Source: Bacteroidales bacterium UBA4243
GTDB taxonomy: Bacteria; Bacteroidota; Bacteroidia; Bacteroidales; F082
NCBI GenBank assembly: GCA_002396205.1
Contig: DGXB01000054.1
Span: 1-26,310, forward strand
Direction of reading: 5' to 3'
DNA: 26,310 nucleotides
Shown here: one piece after another, positions 8,184 through 14,485 of the stretch
Numbering within the stretch: the stretch's first letter is position 1
Layout of the letters: the number at the start of each line of letters is the position of its first letter
The notes under the pieces: generated by a model
The model's input: only the letters and a program-made list of their open reading frames with translations
Told to the model about the DNA's origin: nothing
The model's database searches: none
Made by a program: the position numbers and the translations under genes

Positions 8184-8274
8184 CTCCCCCTTGCCCCCTC
8201 AAGAGGGGGACGCCTACCGGACGCTTGTTTTGCGCCGCTTTGCGCGTCCCCCTTTTAAGGGGGGGGCAGGGAGG
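8184..8274. repeat. Composite imperfect inverted repeat, MITE-like
   Basis: Left arm 8184-8213 (CTCCCCCTTGCCCCCTCAAG then AGGGGGACGC) and right arm 8244-8274 (GCGTCCCCCTTTTAAGGGGG then GGGCAGGGAGG) are imperfect reverse complements. Each arm also folds on itself (CCCCCT with AGGGGG). It fills the gap between two minus-strand genes. Sequences of this kind recur between genes in many Bacteroidetes genomes to my knowledge; whether it is mobile is not shown here. Confidence 0.7.
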
Positions 8275-8280
8275 ATTGAA

Positions 8281-9945
8281 TCAATACTTCACGAACTTGG
8301 AGACAGCCGTAGTGCCGTCGGCGAAGCGGAAGTTGACGAAATAAACGCCATTCACCAATTCGCTGACGTTGATTTGGGCTTCACCGGCCATGCAGTCGGT
8401 AGTGCTCACCATGCGGCCCGTCATGTCGAAGATGCTGACTTGGGCATCGTTCTCGAGCATGAACGACACCTGCTCGCAGGCAGGATTGGGATAGAGGCCA
8501 ATGGTTTGGTTGTTCTCTTCAACACTCACAGCACCGTAAGAAACAACCTTCACATAGTCGATTTCCCACGAAGAAGCGGCTTCGCTGGAACTCTTATAGA
8601 CAAAAGCGACATAGAAATCAGGATGATAATTCTGTCCACCATAACCCATAGCACTATATACATTTACTTCTCCAGATTCTACCCATTCGTAGTTGCCCGT
8701 CGAATAGTCGAAAGCATCTGTGATGTCAACCCACTCGAAATCAGTTGGTTCGCTTTGGCCGTCATAGTCAACGGAAACCTTCACTTGCAGCGGGTCGCCG
8801 TCAAACTTCATGGCCGTACGGAACGACAACAAGGCATCCTGATTGCCGTTGCTGGAAATGGCGGGGCTGATGAGCCAGTCCTCATTCTCGTTATAAACCT
8901 GATTGGCGTAGCCATTGCAAACGGCATAAGTCGTGCCTTGGTAAGAGCCTTGGTGCCAGCCCTGATCGCCGTACATATCATAGGCCGTGAACACGCCGAG
9001 GTCTTCATCGAAGTCTTCAAAGAGCAGGGTGTAGATTTCTTCCGTCGCTACAGTAACAGTCGGATAATTGCCATCGGTCTTGTAGTCAATGTTGGCACCG
9101 CTGTTGGTGTATGGGAAGATGGCGAAATGATAGATTGTGCCACCCTGCAAACCGCTGAAAGTCACGGCTTGCGTGCCGTAATTCACGTTTTTGGCCATGT
9201 CGCTATCGGCAATGGCGATGCCGTCTGTAGGAGGAGTGACGGCACCCAAAGCGGCAATGACAACATATCTGTGAGGCAGTTGCTCACCAACGGCATCCGT
9301 CCAAGTGAGGGTCACGTCCGTGCCGTCAACCGTGGCAGTGAAGTTGGTGGGATAGTTGCTCGGCTCCGGGTCAGGTTCGACAGTGCCACCAGCCTTGTAA
9401 AGGCAAACGCGCGTGTCGACAGTCGACGTTTCGGCATAGGCGCTGAACAACGGCGTGCCATTGTTCGGATTGAATCGCATATTGTTGCGTGAGTTTTCGC
9501 CCTGAGCCACCACTTCGGCCGTGCCGTCAGCGTTAAAGACGATGCTCCATTCGCCATTGGCATTGTTAGTGGATTGCGTCTTCAGTTGGTTGGACGAACT
9601 GCTGGCAGCATAAAGGTAACCTTCTCTCAATGGGTCGTAGAACGTCCAAGCATTGGCACTACCGCCCAGCATAAATTGATTCGCATCGCCCTCAGAGTAT
9701 GGGTCGACAGCAGGGGTAACCGTGATGTTGCCACCATCATCCGTCACAGCGACGGCATGGCGGTTGTTTTGCTTCTGATAACCCATGGCGAAATCTCCAA
9801 GTTCTTCATCATTGCCAACGATGAGGTACATGGCTCCTGCCTCGAGGCCTGAAGCTGAGGTGACCTTTGTGAAGGTCGTGTTTTGCGCGATGCCGCTGAC
9901 CGCGAACAGCAGCATGGCCGCTAATGAGAATAAAGATTTTTTCAT
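8281..9945 (-). CDS. T9SS-exported choice-of-anchor J / cleaved-adhesin domain protein
   Basis: The protein has 554 residues with a signal peptide, MKKSLFSLAAMLLFAVSGIA. After an N-terminal domain (about 22-190) comes a fibronectin III-like module (about 197-303, NYPTNFTATVDGTDVTLTWT). Next is a jelly-roll domain of the cleaved-adhesin/choice-of-anchor J type (about 305-470) with the diagnostic LLFEDFDEDLG, GWHQGSYQGTTYAVC, DWLISPAIS and SSWEIDYVKVV. The end (about 479-554) is a type A sorting domain: IGLYPNPACEQVSF, VSIFDMTGRMV, LVNGVYFVNF, SKFVKY. The predicted path is Sec export followed by T9SS transport to the cell surface, with removal of the sorting domain. The modules suggest adhesion or carbohydrate binding rather than catalysis; the ligand is unknown. 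It follows the nfu gene by 29 bases on the same strand. Confidence 0.9.
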   Translation of the reverse strand: MKKSLFSLAAMLLFAVSGIAQNTTFTKVTSASGLEAGAMYLIVGNDEELGDFAMGYQKQNNRHAVAVTDDGGNITVTPAVDPYSEGDANQFMLGGSANAWTFYDPLREGYLYAASSSSNQLKTQSTNNANGEWSIVFNADGTAEVVAQGENSRNNMRFNPNNGTPLFSAYAETSTVDTRVCLYKAGGTVEPDPEPSNYPTNFTATVDGTDVTLTWTDAVGEQLPHRYVVIAALGAVTPPTDGIAIADSDMAKNVNYGTQAVTFSGLQGGTIYHFAIFPYTNSGANIDYKTDGNYPTVTVATEEIYTLLFEDFDEDLGVFTAYDMYGDQGWHQGSYQGTTYAVCNGYANQVYNENEDWLISPAISSNGNQDALLSFRTAMKFDGDPLQVKVSVDYDGQSEPTDFEWVDITDAFDYSTGNYEWVESGEVNVYSAMGYGGQNYHPDFYVAFVYKSSSEAASSWEIDYVKVVSYGAVSVEENNQTIGLYPNPACEQVSFMLENDAQVSIFDMTGRMVSTTDCMAGEAQINVSELVNGVYFVNFRFADGTTAVSKFVKY

Positions 9946-9974
9946 TTTCGTTTGATTTTATGTTAGACAATAAG

Positions 9975-10226
9975 TTATAAATCCAGTGTTTCGACTTGTT
10001 CCACCGACTTGATTTCGGGGATGACCTTCTTCATCACGGACTCGATGCCGTTTTTGAGGGTCATCTTGCTATGCGGGCAGTTGCCGCAAGCACCGGTGAG
10101 TTCGACGATGACGGTGTTGTCGTCGGTGAGTTCCACGAAGTTGACGTCGCCGCCATCCTGCTGGAGGTAGGGACGCACTTGTTCGAGGACGTTCTTCACT
10201 TTGCGTAGTATTGTGTCTTTATCCAT
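9975..10226 (-). CDS. NifU C-terminal domain (NFU) iron-sulfur scaffold
   Basis: The protein has 83 residues and consists of a single NFU domain. It carries assembled [4Fe-4S] clusters to target apoproteins in the cytosol. Family marks are the opening ILRKVKNVLEQVRPYLQQDG then GDVNFVELTDDN, and the cluster-binding C-x-x-C in ELTGACGNCPHSKMTLKNGI, followed by VMKKVIPEIKSVEQV. The stand-alone length is normal for Bacteroidetes homologues. The next upstream gene on the same strand encodes an Mrp/ApbC ATPase, also an Fe-S carrier, so the pair forms a functional unit. The 135-base gap between them is taken up largely by a tandem repeat. Confidence 0.95.
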   Translation of the reverse strand: MDKDTILRKVKNVLEQVRPYLQQDGGDVNFVELTDDNTVIVELTGACGNCPHSKMTLKNGIESVMKKVIPEIKSVEQVETLDL

Positions 10227-10255
10227 TGCTATTACTGTTTGTTTTTGCTGATGGG

Positions 10256-10362
10256 CAGGGACTTACGTCGCCTGCTTACTGATGTATCGCCCCTACGGGG
10301 CTGGGCTACACAGGGACTTACGTCGCCTGCTTACCGATGTACCGCCCCTACAGGGCTGGGCT
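10256..10362. repeat. Tandem duplication of a 52-bp unit, period 55 bp
   Basis: Units at 10256-10307 and 10311-10362 begin CAGGGACTTACGTCGCCTGC and end in GGGCTGGGCT, differing at three positions by eye. Each carries a short hairpin, GCCCC-TAC-GGGGC in the first and an imperfect form in the second. The second unit ends at the first base of the mrp stop codon complement, so the array fills the mrp-nfu gap. Confidence 0.85.
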
Positions 10363-11387
10363 TATCCATTATCCTTATTAATTATCGCTTGGGCAATCTT
10401 GTCAAACGCCTTCGTGACGGGCGAGTCGGCATCGAGAGCCAAAGGCGTACCGGCATCACCACACTCGGCTATTTTCTCCGTAATCGGAATCTGACCCAAG
10501 AGAGGCACGCCAAGTTGGTCGGCGAAGCCCTTGCCCGTTTCCTTGCCGAAGATATAGTATTTCTTGTCGGGCATGTCGGAGGGCGTGAAGTAGGCCATGT
10601 TCTCCACCAAGCCATAAATCGGGATTTGCAGGGCCTCTTCCTTGAACATCATCGCGGCGCGAAGCACGTCGGCGAAGGCTACCTTTTGCGGCGTGGTGAC
10701 GATGACCGCACCCGAAACGTTATATTGCTGTGCCAGCGTCAGTTGGATGTCGCCCGTCCCAGGAGGCATGTCGACCACCATCCAATCCAATTCGCCCCAG
10801 AGGGTGTCGTTCATCAGTTGGTTGAGGGCACTCGTGGCCATGGGTCCACGCCAGATGAGCGGGCGGTTGGCATCAACGAAATAGCCGATACTCAACAACT
10901 TAATGCCATATTTTTCGATGGGCATCATCACGGCCTTGCCGTCTTTCTCGAAAGCGGCGGGGCGTTCGTTCTCCGTACCGAACATCATCGGCACCGAAGG
11001 ACCGTAAATGTCGGCGTCAATCAAGCCCACACGCTGGTTGGCGCGAGCGAGAGCAATGGCCAGGTTGGCCGCCACCGTCGACTTGCCAACGCCACCCTTG
11101 CCCGAGGCCACAGCGATGATGTGCTTCACCTTCGAAAGGGCCGTCTTCTCCTCCACCACCTTGATTTCGATATTGACCTCACCGAAAACCTCGGTCAGCG
11201 TGCGCTTGGCACCGTTCACCAAGATGTCGTTTTTCGGGTCGTTGGCATGTTCCATGACGAGGTCGAAGCGGATGGCATCGTCCTTAACCATCAGGTTGTC
11301 AACCATATTGAGTGCCACTATGTTGTCCCCCTTGGGGAAATAAATCACGTCCTTCAGGACTTCCAAAACATTCTCTTTGTTCAGCAT
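10362..11387 (-). CDS. Mrp/ApbC/NBP35-type iron-sulfur carrier ATPase
   Basis: The protein has 341 residues. An N-terminal MIP18/DUF59-like domain (about 1-80) is followed by a deviant Walker A P-loop, SGKGGVGKST (95-104), then LIDADIYGPSVPMMFG, the switch region VVDMPPGTGDIQLTLAQ, and VIVTTPQKVAFADVLRA. These ATPases bind and deliver Fe-S clusters to apoproteins. Many homologues carry a C-x-x-C near the C-terminus for a bridging cluster; here that place reads ENMAYFTPSDMPDKKYYIFG and has no cysteines. I recall the same replacement in other Bacteroidetes copies. A -7 promoter element lies 31 bases before the ATG. Downstream is the NFU scaffold gene. Confidence 0.95.
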   Translation of the reverse strand: MLNKENVLEVLKDVIYFPKGDNIVALNMVDNLMVKDDAIRFDLVMEHANDPKNDILVNGAKRTLTEVFGEVNIEIKVVEEKTALSKVKHIIAVASGKGGVGKSTVAANLAIALARANQRVGLIDADIYGPSVPMMFGTENERPAAFEKDGKAVMMPIEKYGIKLLSIGYFVDANRPLIWRGPMATSALNQLMNDTLWGELDWMVVDMPPGTGDIQLTLAQQYNVSGAVIVTTPQKVAFADVLRAAMMFKEEALQIPIYGLVENMAYFTPSDMPDKKYYIFGKETGKGFADQLGVPLLGQIPITEKIAECGDAGTPLALDADSPVTKAFDKIAQAIINKDNG

Positions 11388-11417
11388 GATTTTTCTAAAA
11401 TGATTCTAAATTACGCT

Positions 11418-11426
11418 GCAAAGGTA
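11418..11426 (-). promoter_or_regulatory. -7 promoter element of the mrp gene
   Basis: The minus strand reads TACCTTTGC, matching TAnnTTTG, 31 bases before the mrp ATG. The place where a -33 element would be expected is occupied by a heptanucleotide array. Confidence 0.65.
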
Positions 11427-11432
11427 GTAAAT

Positions 11433-11463
11433 AGTTGGGAGTTGGGAGTTAGGAGTTAGGAGT
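11433..11463. repeat. Heptanucleotide array AGTTGGG / AGTTAGG
   Basis: Four full units in perfect 7-base register (AGTTGGG twice, AGTTAGG twice) and the start of a fifth (AGT). It lies between the hydrolase stop codon and the mrp -7 element. Confidence 0.85.
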
Positions 11464-11468
11464 TTTTT

Positions 11469-12155
11469 TCATTTGAGGGACAAAAAGCGGTTTACAACTT
11501 CGTTAAACGCTTCTGGATTCTTGTTGGCCACAAAATGATCGCCTTCGATGAGGTTCAGCTGGGCATTGGGCAAACTCTTGTAAATAAGCCTTGTGTGCGA
11601 CTCCTTGATCATATCCTTTGTTCCCGCAACGACCAACACAGGCATGGTCAAGCGCGACAATTCCGTAGGGTCGATGTGCGGTTCGTTGACCATCAGGCCA
11701 AGCATTTCGGCGTTTTGCCTGGCTTTTTCGGATTTCTTGGCAAACAATTTGGCAATGCGATAGCCGACTTCGATGGGCCATTGATATATCGCTTTTACTC
11801 CGCTTGGGAAAAGATTAGCGCCATTAAGAACCAGTTTTTCAACGCGTTCTGGGTATTTCAACGCAAACTCCAATGCGATATTTCCGCCATCCGAAAAGCC
11901 AAGAAGGATTGTTTTTGCAATATCCATCGCTTCCAAGCAATCTTTTAAGTCTTCCGAAAACTGTCTTATTGAAAACGGCTTCTCGCCCCGTGGTGACTTG
12001 CCATGTCCTCTTGTATCTATTGCTATGACGCGATAATACCTTGAAAAATACGATATTTGGTGTTCAAAATAATTGCAGTTCTCACCGTTGCCGTGAAGCA
12101 AAACCAACGGCTGGCCTTGGCCTTGTTCGATGTAGTGGAGTTGTATGTCGGTCAT
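11469..12155 (-). CDS. Alpha/beta-fold hydrolase
   Basis: The protein has 228 residues without a signal peptide. Motifs in order: the oxyanion loop LVLLHGNGEN (about 18-26), IDTRGHGKSPRG, the nucleophile elbow LLGFSDGGNIA with Ser88, the acid VLVVAGTKDMI with Asp181, and the catalytic His207 in LIEGDHFVANKNPE. The core resembles esterases and C-C bond hydrolases of the MhpC/BioH type, but with a short cap (about 115-165), so the substrate is open. Its ATG overlaps the TGA of the AlkD gene in an ATGA arrangement, implying translational coupling. The closing TTTTTTT after its stop on the minus strand comes just before the heptanucleotide array. Confidence 0.88.
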   Translation of the reverse strand: MTDIQLHYIEQGQGQPLVLLHGNGENCNYFEHQISYFSRYYRVIAIDTRGHGKSPRGEKPFSIRQFSEDLKDCLEAMDIAKTILLGFSDGGNIALEFALKYPERVEKLVLNGANLFPSGVKAIYQWPIEVGYRIAKLFAKKSEKARQNAEMLGLMVNEPHIDPTELSRLTMPVLVVAGTKDMIKESHTRLIYKSLPNAQLNLIEGDHFVANKNPEAFNEVVNRFLSLK

Positions 12156-12937
12156 GGATTTGTTTTTTTGATTCGGGACTTCGGGACGCGGGACGCGGGA
12201 TCCATGAAAGCCCTTCGTTCTTCGACATTGAGCTTCTCAATCGCATACCGTAGCATCGTGCGCGGCATGGTTTGGTATCGCGTTGAGAGCCAGTCTTTCA
12301 GCCGCTGCTCGTCGCGTTTGCCTGCCTCGCGAAGGAGCCACCCGACGGCCTTTTGAAGGAGGTCGTGCAAAGGCTTGGGCTTTTCGAGAAAGATGTCGGC
12401 GATGGCATAGGTGTCGTCAAGCTCGCCGTGACGCAGGAATTGCATCGTGCTCACGATGCCGATGCGTTGCTCCCAAATCGTTTTTCCATCGCGGGCGAGG
12501 TCATATAATAGCGTTCTGTCTTTGTCTAAGAGCCAGGTGCCGAGCAGCTCGTAGCAACTCAAGTCGACCAAATCCCAATTATTAATGTATTGCGTATGTG
12601 CAAGATAGAAGTCGATGCATTGTTGTTGCACTTCAATACCTTTCTTGGCGTGTTTATAGATTTCGACCAAAGTCAGCAGGGCGGCGAGGCGCATCTCGTG
12701 GTATTCGGAGCGGATGCAAGCCTCCAAATCGTCAAACGAGGTCTCTTTCCAACATTCCTTCACCACCTGCCGCGTCACTGGCACCTTGATGCCCAAGAAC
12801 TTGTCGCCTTCGCCGTATTGTCCTTTGCCCGTCTTGAAAAAGCGGGAGAGGCCCTCAACTTGGGTTGGGTCCTGCTTAGAAAGGATTGCATCGTATAATC
12901 TGTTGTCTTTCGTATTACTTCTTTTTCTGTACAGCAA
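12152..12937 (-). CDS. AlkD-type DNA alkylation repair protein
   Basis: The protein is a HEAT-like-repeat DNA glycosylase that removes alkylated bases, acting in the nucleoid. Family marks are LSRFFKTGKGQYGEGDKFLG then IKVPVTRQVVK, the helical repeats MRLAALLTLVEIYK, the active-site region YINNWDLVDLSCYELLGTWL, WEQRIGIVSTMQFL, and VGWLLREAGKRD then LKDWLSTRYQTMPRTMLRYA. No ATG, GTG or plausible TTG precedes the conserved region except the TTG at 12937, and that codon lies inside a -7 promoter element; the true start is therefore unclear. The last ~10 residues (PASRVPKSRI) are encoded by a heptanucleotide array that appears to have been read into the gene. The stop overlaps the hydrolase start by four bases. 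Confidence 0.85.
   Translation of the reverse strand: MLYRKRSNTKDNRLYDAILSKQDPTQVEGLSRFFKTGKGQYGEGDKFLGIKVPVTRQVVKECWKETSFDDLEACIRSEYHEMRLAALLTLVEIYKHAKKGIEVQQQCIDFYLAHTQYINNWDLVDLSCYELLGTWLLDKDRTLLYDLARDGKTIWEQRIGIVSTMQFLRHGELDDTYAIADIFLEKPKPLHDLLQKAVGWLLREAGKRDEQRLKDWLSTRYQTMPRTMLRYAIEKLNVEERRAFMDPASRVPKSRIKKTNP
12173..12201. repeat. Heptanucleotide array GCGGGAC / TCGGGAC inside a gene end
   Basis: Units TCGGGAC, (T), TCGGGAC, GCGGGAC, GCGGGAT are in near-perfect 7-base register. They lie within the last codons of the AlkD gene, where they are read on the minus strand as ASRVPKSR. Confidence 0.75.
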
Positions 12938-12942
12938 AATTA
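12934..12942 (-). promoter_or_regulatory. -7 promoter element upstream of the AlkD gene
   Basis: The minus strand reads TAATTTTGC, an exact TAnnTTTG match. It overlaps the only possible in-frame TTG start codon, so either translation begins further inside or this is not the promoter in use. Confidence 0.5.
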
Positions 12943-12993
12943 CAAAAATCCCATAGATAAGGCAAAAAAATTGCCTTTTCTACCAAATTTTTG

Positions 12994-14100
12994 TCATTTT
13001 TTCCTCTCCCCAAGCACACACCACCTGACAAACGGAATCCGCCTCAGCACTTCATAAATCAACGGCGAGAGCGTGAAAACAGCTATCGTCAGGATGACAT
13101 ACATCATCCACGGGGCAAGCGAGGTGTGCATTTTCATCATGTAGCCAAACGAGGCAATCACAAGATAATGAACGATATAGATGCCGTAGCTGGAGCGGGT
13201 CATGTAAGTGGCAAAACGATTGGTGCCATCAAAGTGAGCTTTGAACCAACCCATCATGGCGAGACACATCAGCCAACCATAAAGGCAATTGAGCGGACTG
13301 CCGAGATACTGCGGTGAGGTGTTGTCTTGGCCAAAGGTGGTGACGACCAGTACAGTGCCAGCAATGACAGCACATGCCATCAAAGGAATCCATGCCTTTC
13401 TTATTTTCTCCTGCGCTTCATCGTGCGAAAACACAAAATAGCCCATTAGGAAGGGAACCAGATAGAAAAGGGGCTTATACAGGTTTAACAGACCGTCAAG
13501 AGACTCCGGACGAGGATTCTTGACCATCGTCTGCTCTCCCACCCAAAACAACACACCCAACAAGATAATGACAACGAGATTGGCCTTGCCGCACCAATTC
13601 CAGAATCGGTCTTTTCTGTCTATAGCACGCACCAGAAGCAGCACAATACACAGCAGCCACAGCACCTGGATGAACCACAGCGGACCTGTACCGCTGAAAG
13701 CCATTATGAGATATTTGCCAACTGCTGGCACGCCATCAAAAACGCCTTCTCTTGCAGCCACAACAGTATTAAAATAGCCGACCATCCAATGGAACACCAA
13801 GAGCCCTATCGTACTAGGCACCAACAATTTGCGTGTACGCGAACTGAACCATTCCTTGCCCGATTGCTTTTGCAGCGCATAACGCGAACTGATGCCAGCC
13901 AGCAAAAACAATAGCGGCATAAACCAAGGATAAAGGATATACATCACAACATCTTGATACTGCTTACATTCCGGATAATCACCGAAACCGCCAATGCCAC
14001 CAAAAACTCCTTTGTTGTTGTAGAAATAAAAGACATGATAGAACAGCACCAAAAGCACCGTCACCCACCGCAGGTTGTCAATCCAGTGTTTCCTTTGCAT
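12994..14100 (-). CDS. Membrane acyltransferase 3 family protein (OafA/YrhL-like)
   Basis: The protein has 368 residues with about ten hydrophobic segments. The start MQRKHWIDNLRWVTVLLVLF then YHVFYF is typical of the Acyl_transf_3 family, with the conserved His in the first membrane segment; a TTG two codons upstream is ignored. Other family features are LFLLAGISSRYALQ, GTGPLWFIQVLWLL, the long membrane segments and the late SSYGIYIVHYLVIASFGYMM. Such proteins transfer acetyl or other acyl groups to cell-surface glycans or small molecules across the inner membrane; the substrate cannot be told. The ATG is two bases after the stop of the AbrB-type gene, so the two form an operon. A weak hairpin (12959-12977) lies after the gene. 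Confidence 0.92.
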   Translation of the reverse strand: MQRKHWIDNLRWVTVLLVLFYHVFYFYNNKGVFGGIGGFGDYPECKQYQDVVMYILYPWFMPLLFLLAGISSRYALQKQSGKEWFSSRTRKLLVPSTIGLLVFHWMVGYFNTVVAAREGVFDGVPAVGKYLIMAFSGTGPLWFIQVLWLLCIVLLLVRAIDRKDRFWNWCGKANLVVIILLGVLFWVGEQTMVKNPRPESLDGLLNLYKPLFYLVPFLMGYFVFSHDEAQEKIRKAWIPLMACAVIAGTVLVVTTFGQDNTSPQYLGSPLNCLYGWLMCLAMMGWFKAHFDGTNRFATYMTRSSYGIYIVHYLVIASFGYMMKMHTSLAPWMMYVILTIAVFTLSPLIYEVLRRIPFVRWCVLGERKK

Positions 14101-14102
14101 GG

Positions 14103-14306
14103 TCAAGCCTCCCCAAGCATTTCGTCGATTTTGTCCTGAAAAATCTCGGTTTTCACGACAGCCATGCCTTTCTTGTCGCCAAGCACCAGCAAACTGTCGC
14201 CCGCCTTGATGCCATAAACCTCGCGGGCTTCCTTGGGGATGACGATTTGTCCGCGCTCGCCCATTTTCACCACGCCGAAAATGTACTTTCCATTGTCTTC
14301 TAACAT
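14103..14306 (-). CDS. AbrB/MazE/SpoVT-type DNA-binding protein
   Basis: The protein has 67 residues from the ATG at 14306: MLEDNGKYIFGVVKMGERGQ, then IVIPKEAREVYGIKAGDSLL and VLGDKKGMAVVK. This is a complete swapped-hairpin AbrB domain with the hallmark G-E-R-G-Q-I-V-I-P-K-E-A-R. An ATG at 14342 and a TTG at 14354 are also in frame, but the TTG is in the -7 element and the 14342 start would leave almost no leader. The dimer is expected to bind DNA as a transition-type regulator; no toxin gene is next to it, so it is not obviously an antitoxin. It precedes the membrane acyltransferase with a two-base gap and may regulate this operon, possibly including itself. Confidence 0.88.
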   Translation of the reverse strand: MLEDNGKYIFGVVKMGERGQIVIPKEAREVYGIKAGDSLLVLGDKKGMAVVKTEIFQDKIDEMLGEA

Positions 14307-14350
14307 AATGACTTGATTTTTGTGATTAGTATGATTTTTCATATTTTGCT

Positions 14351-14359
14351 GCAAAAGTA
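14351..14359 (-). promoter_or_regulatory. -7 promoter element of the AbrB-acyltransferase unit
   Basis: The minus strand reads TACTTTTGC, a TAnnTTTG match, 45 bases before the chosen ATG at 14306. No clear -33 TTTG is seen. Confidence 0.6.
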
Positions 14360-14444
14360 TGATTAATTTCCGAAACTTGTACCTTATCTTTCAAAAAAAA
14401 TCATTTTCAACTCCATTAATCTCCCTAAACTTGATTGTTTTTCC

Positions 14445-14453
14445 TATTTTTGC
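14445..14453 (+). promoter_or_regulatory. -7 promoter element of the C25 protease gene
   Basis: TATTTTTGC matches TAnnTTTG and lies 33 bases before the ATG at 14486. The region is divergent from the AbrB promoter. Confidence 0.6.
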
Positions 14454-14485
14454 GCTCAAATTACACCAAAATTAATTAGTTCAAA

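Noticed and set aside
10239..11459. 406-codon plus-strand open frame
   Set aside because: It is antisense to the clearly identified Mrp ATPase and includes the tandem repeat.
12959..12977. Hairpin AAGGCAA/TTGCCTT as terminator of the acyltransferase gene
   Set aside because: The stem is only 7 bp and A+T-rich, with the T-run inside the loop rather than after the stem; too weak to annotate as a terminator.
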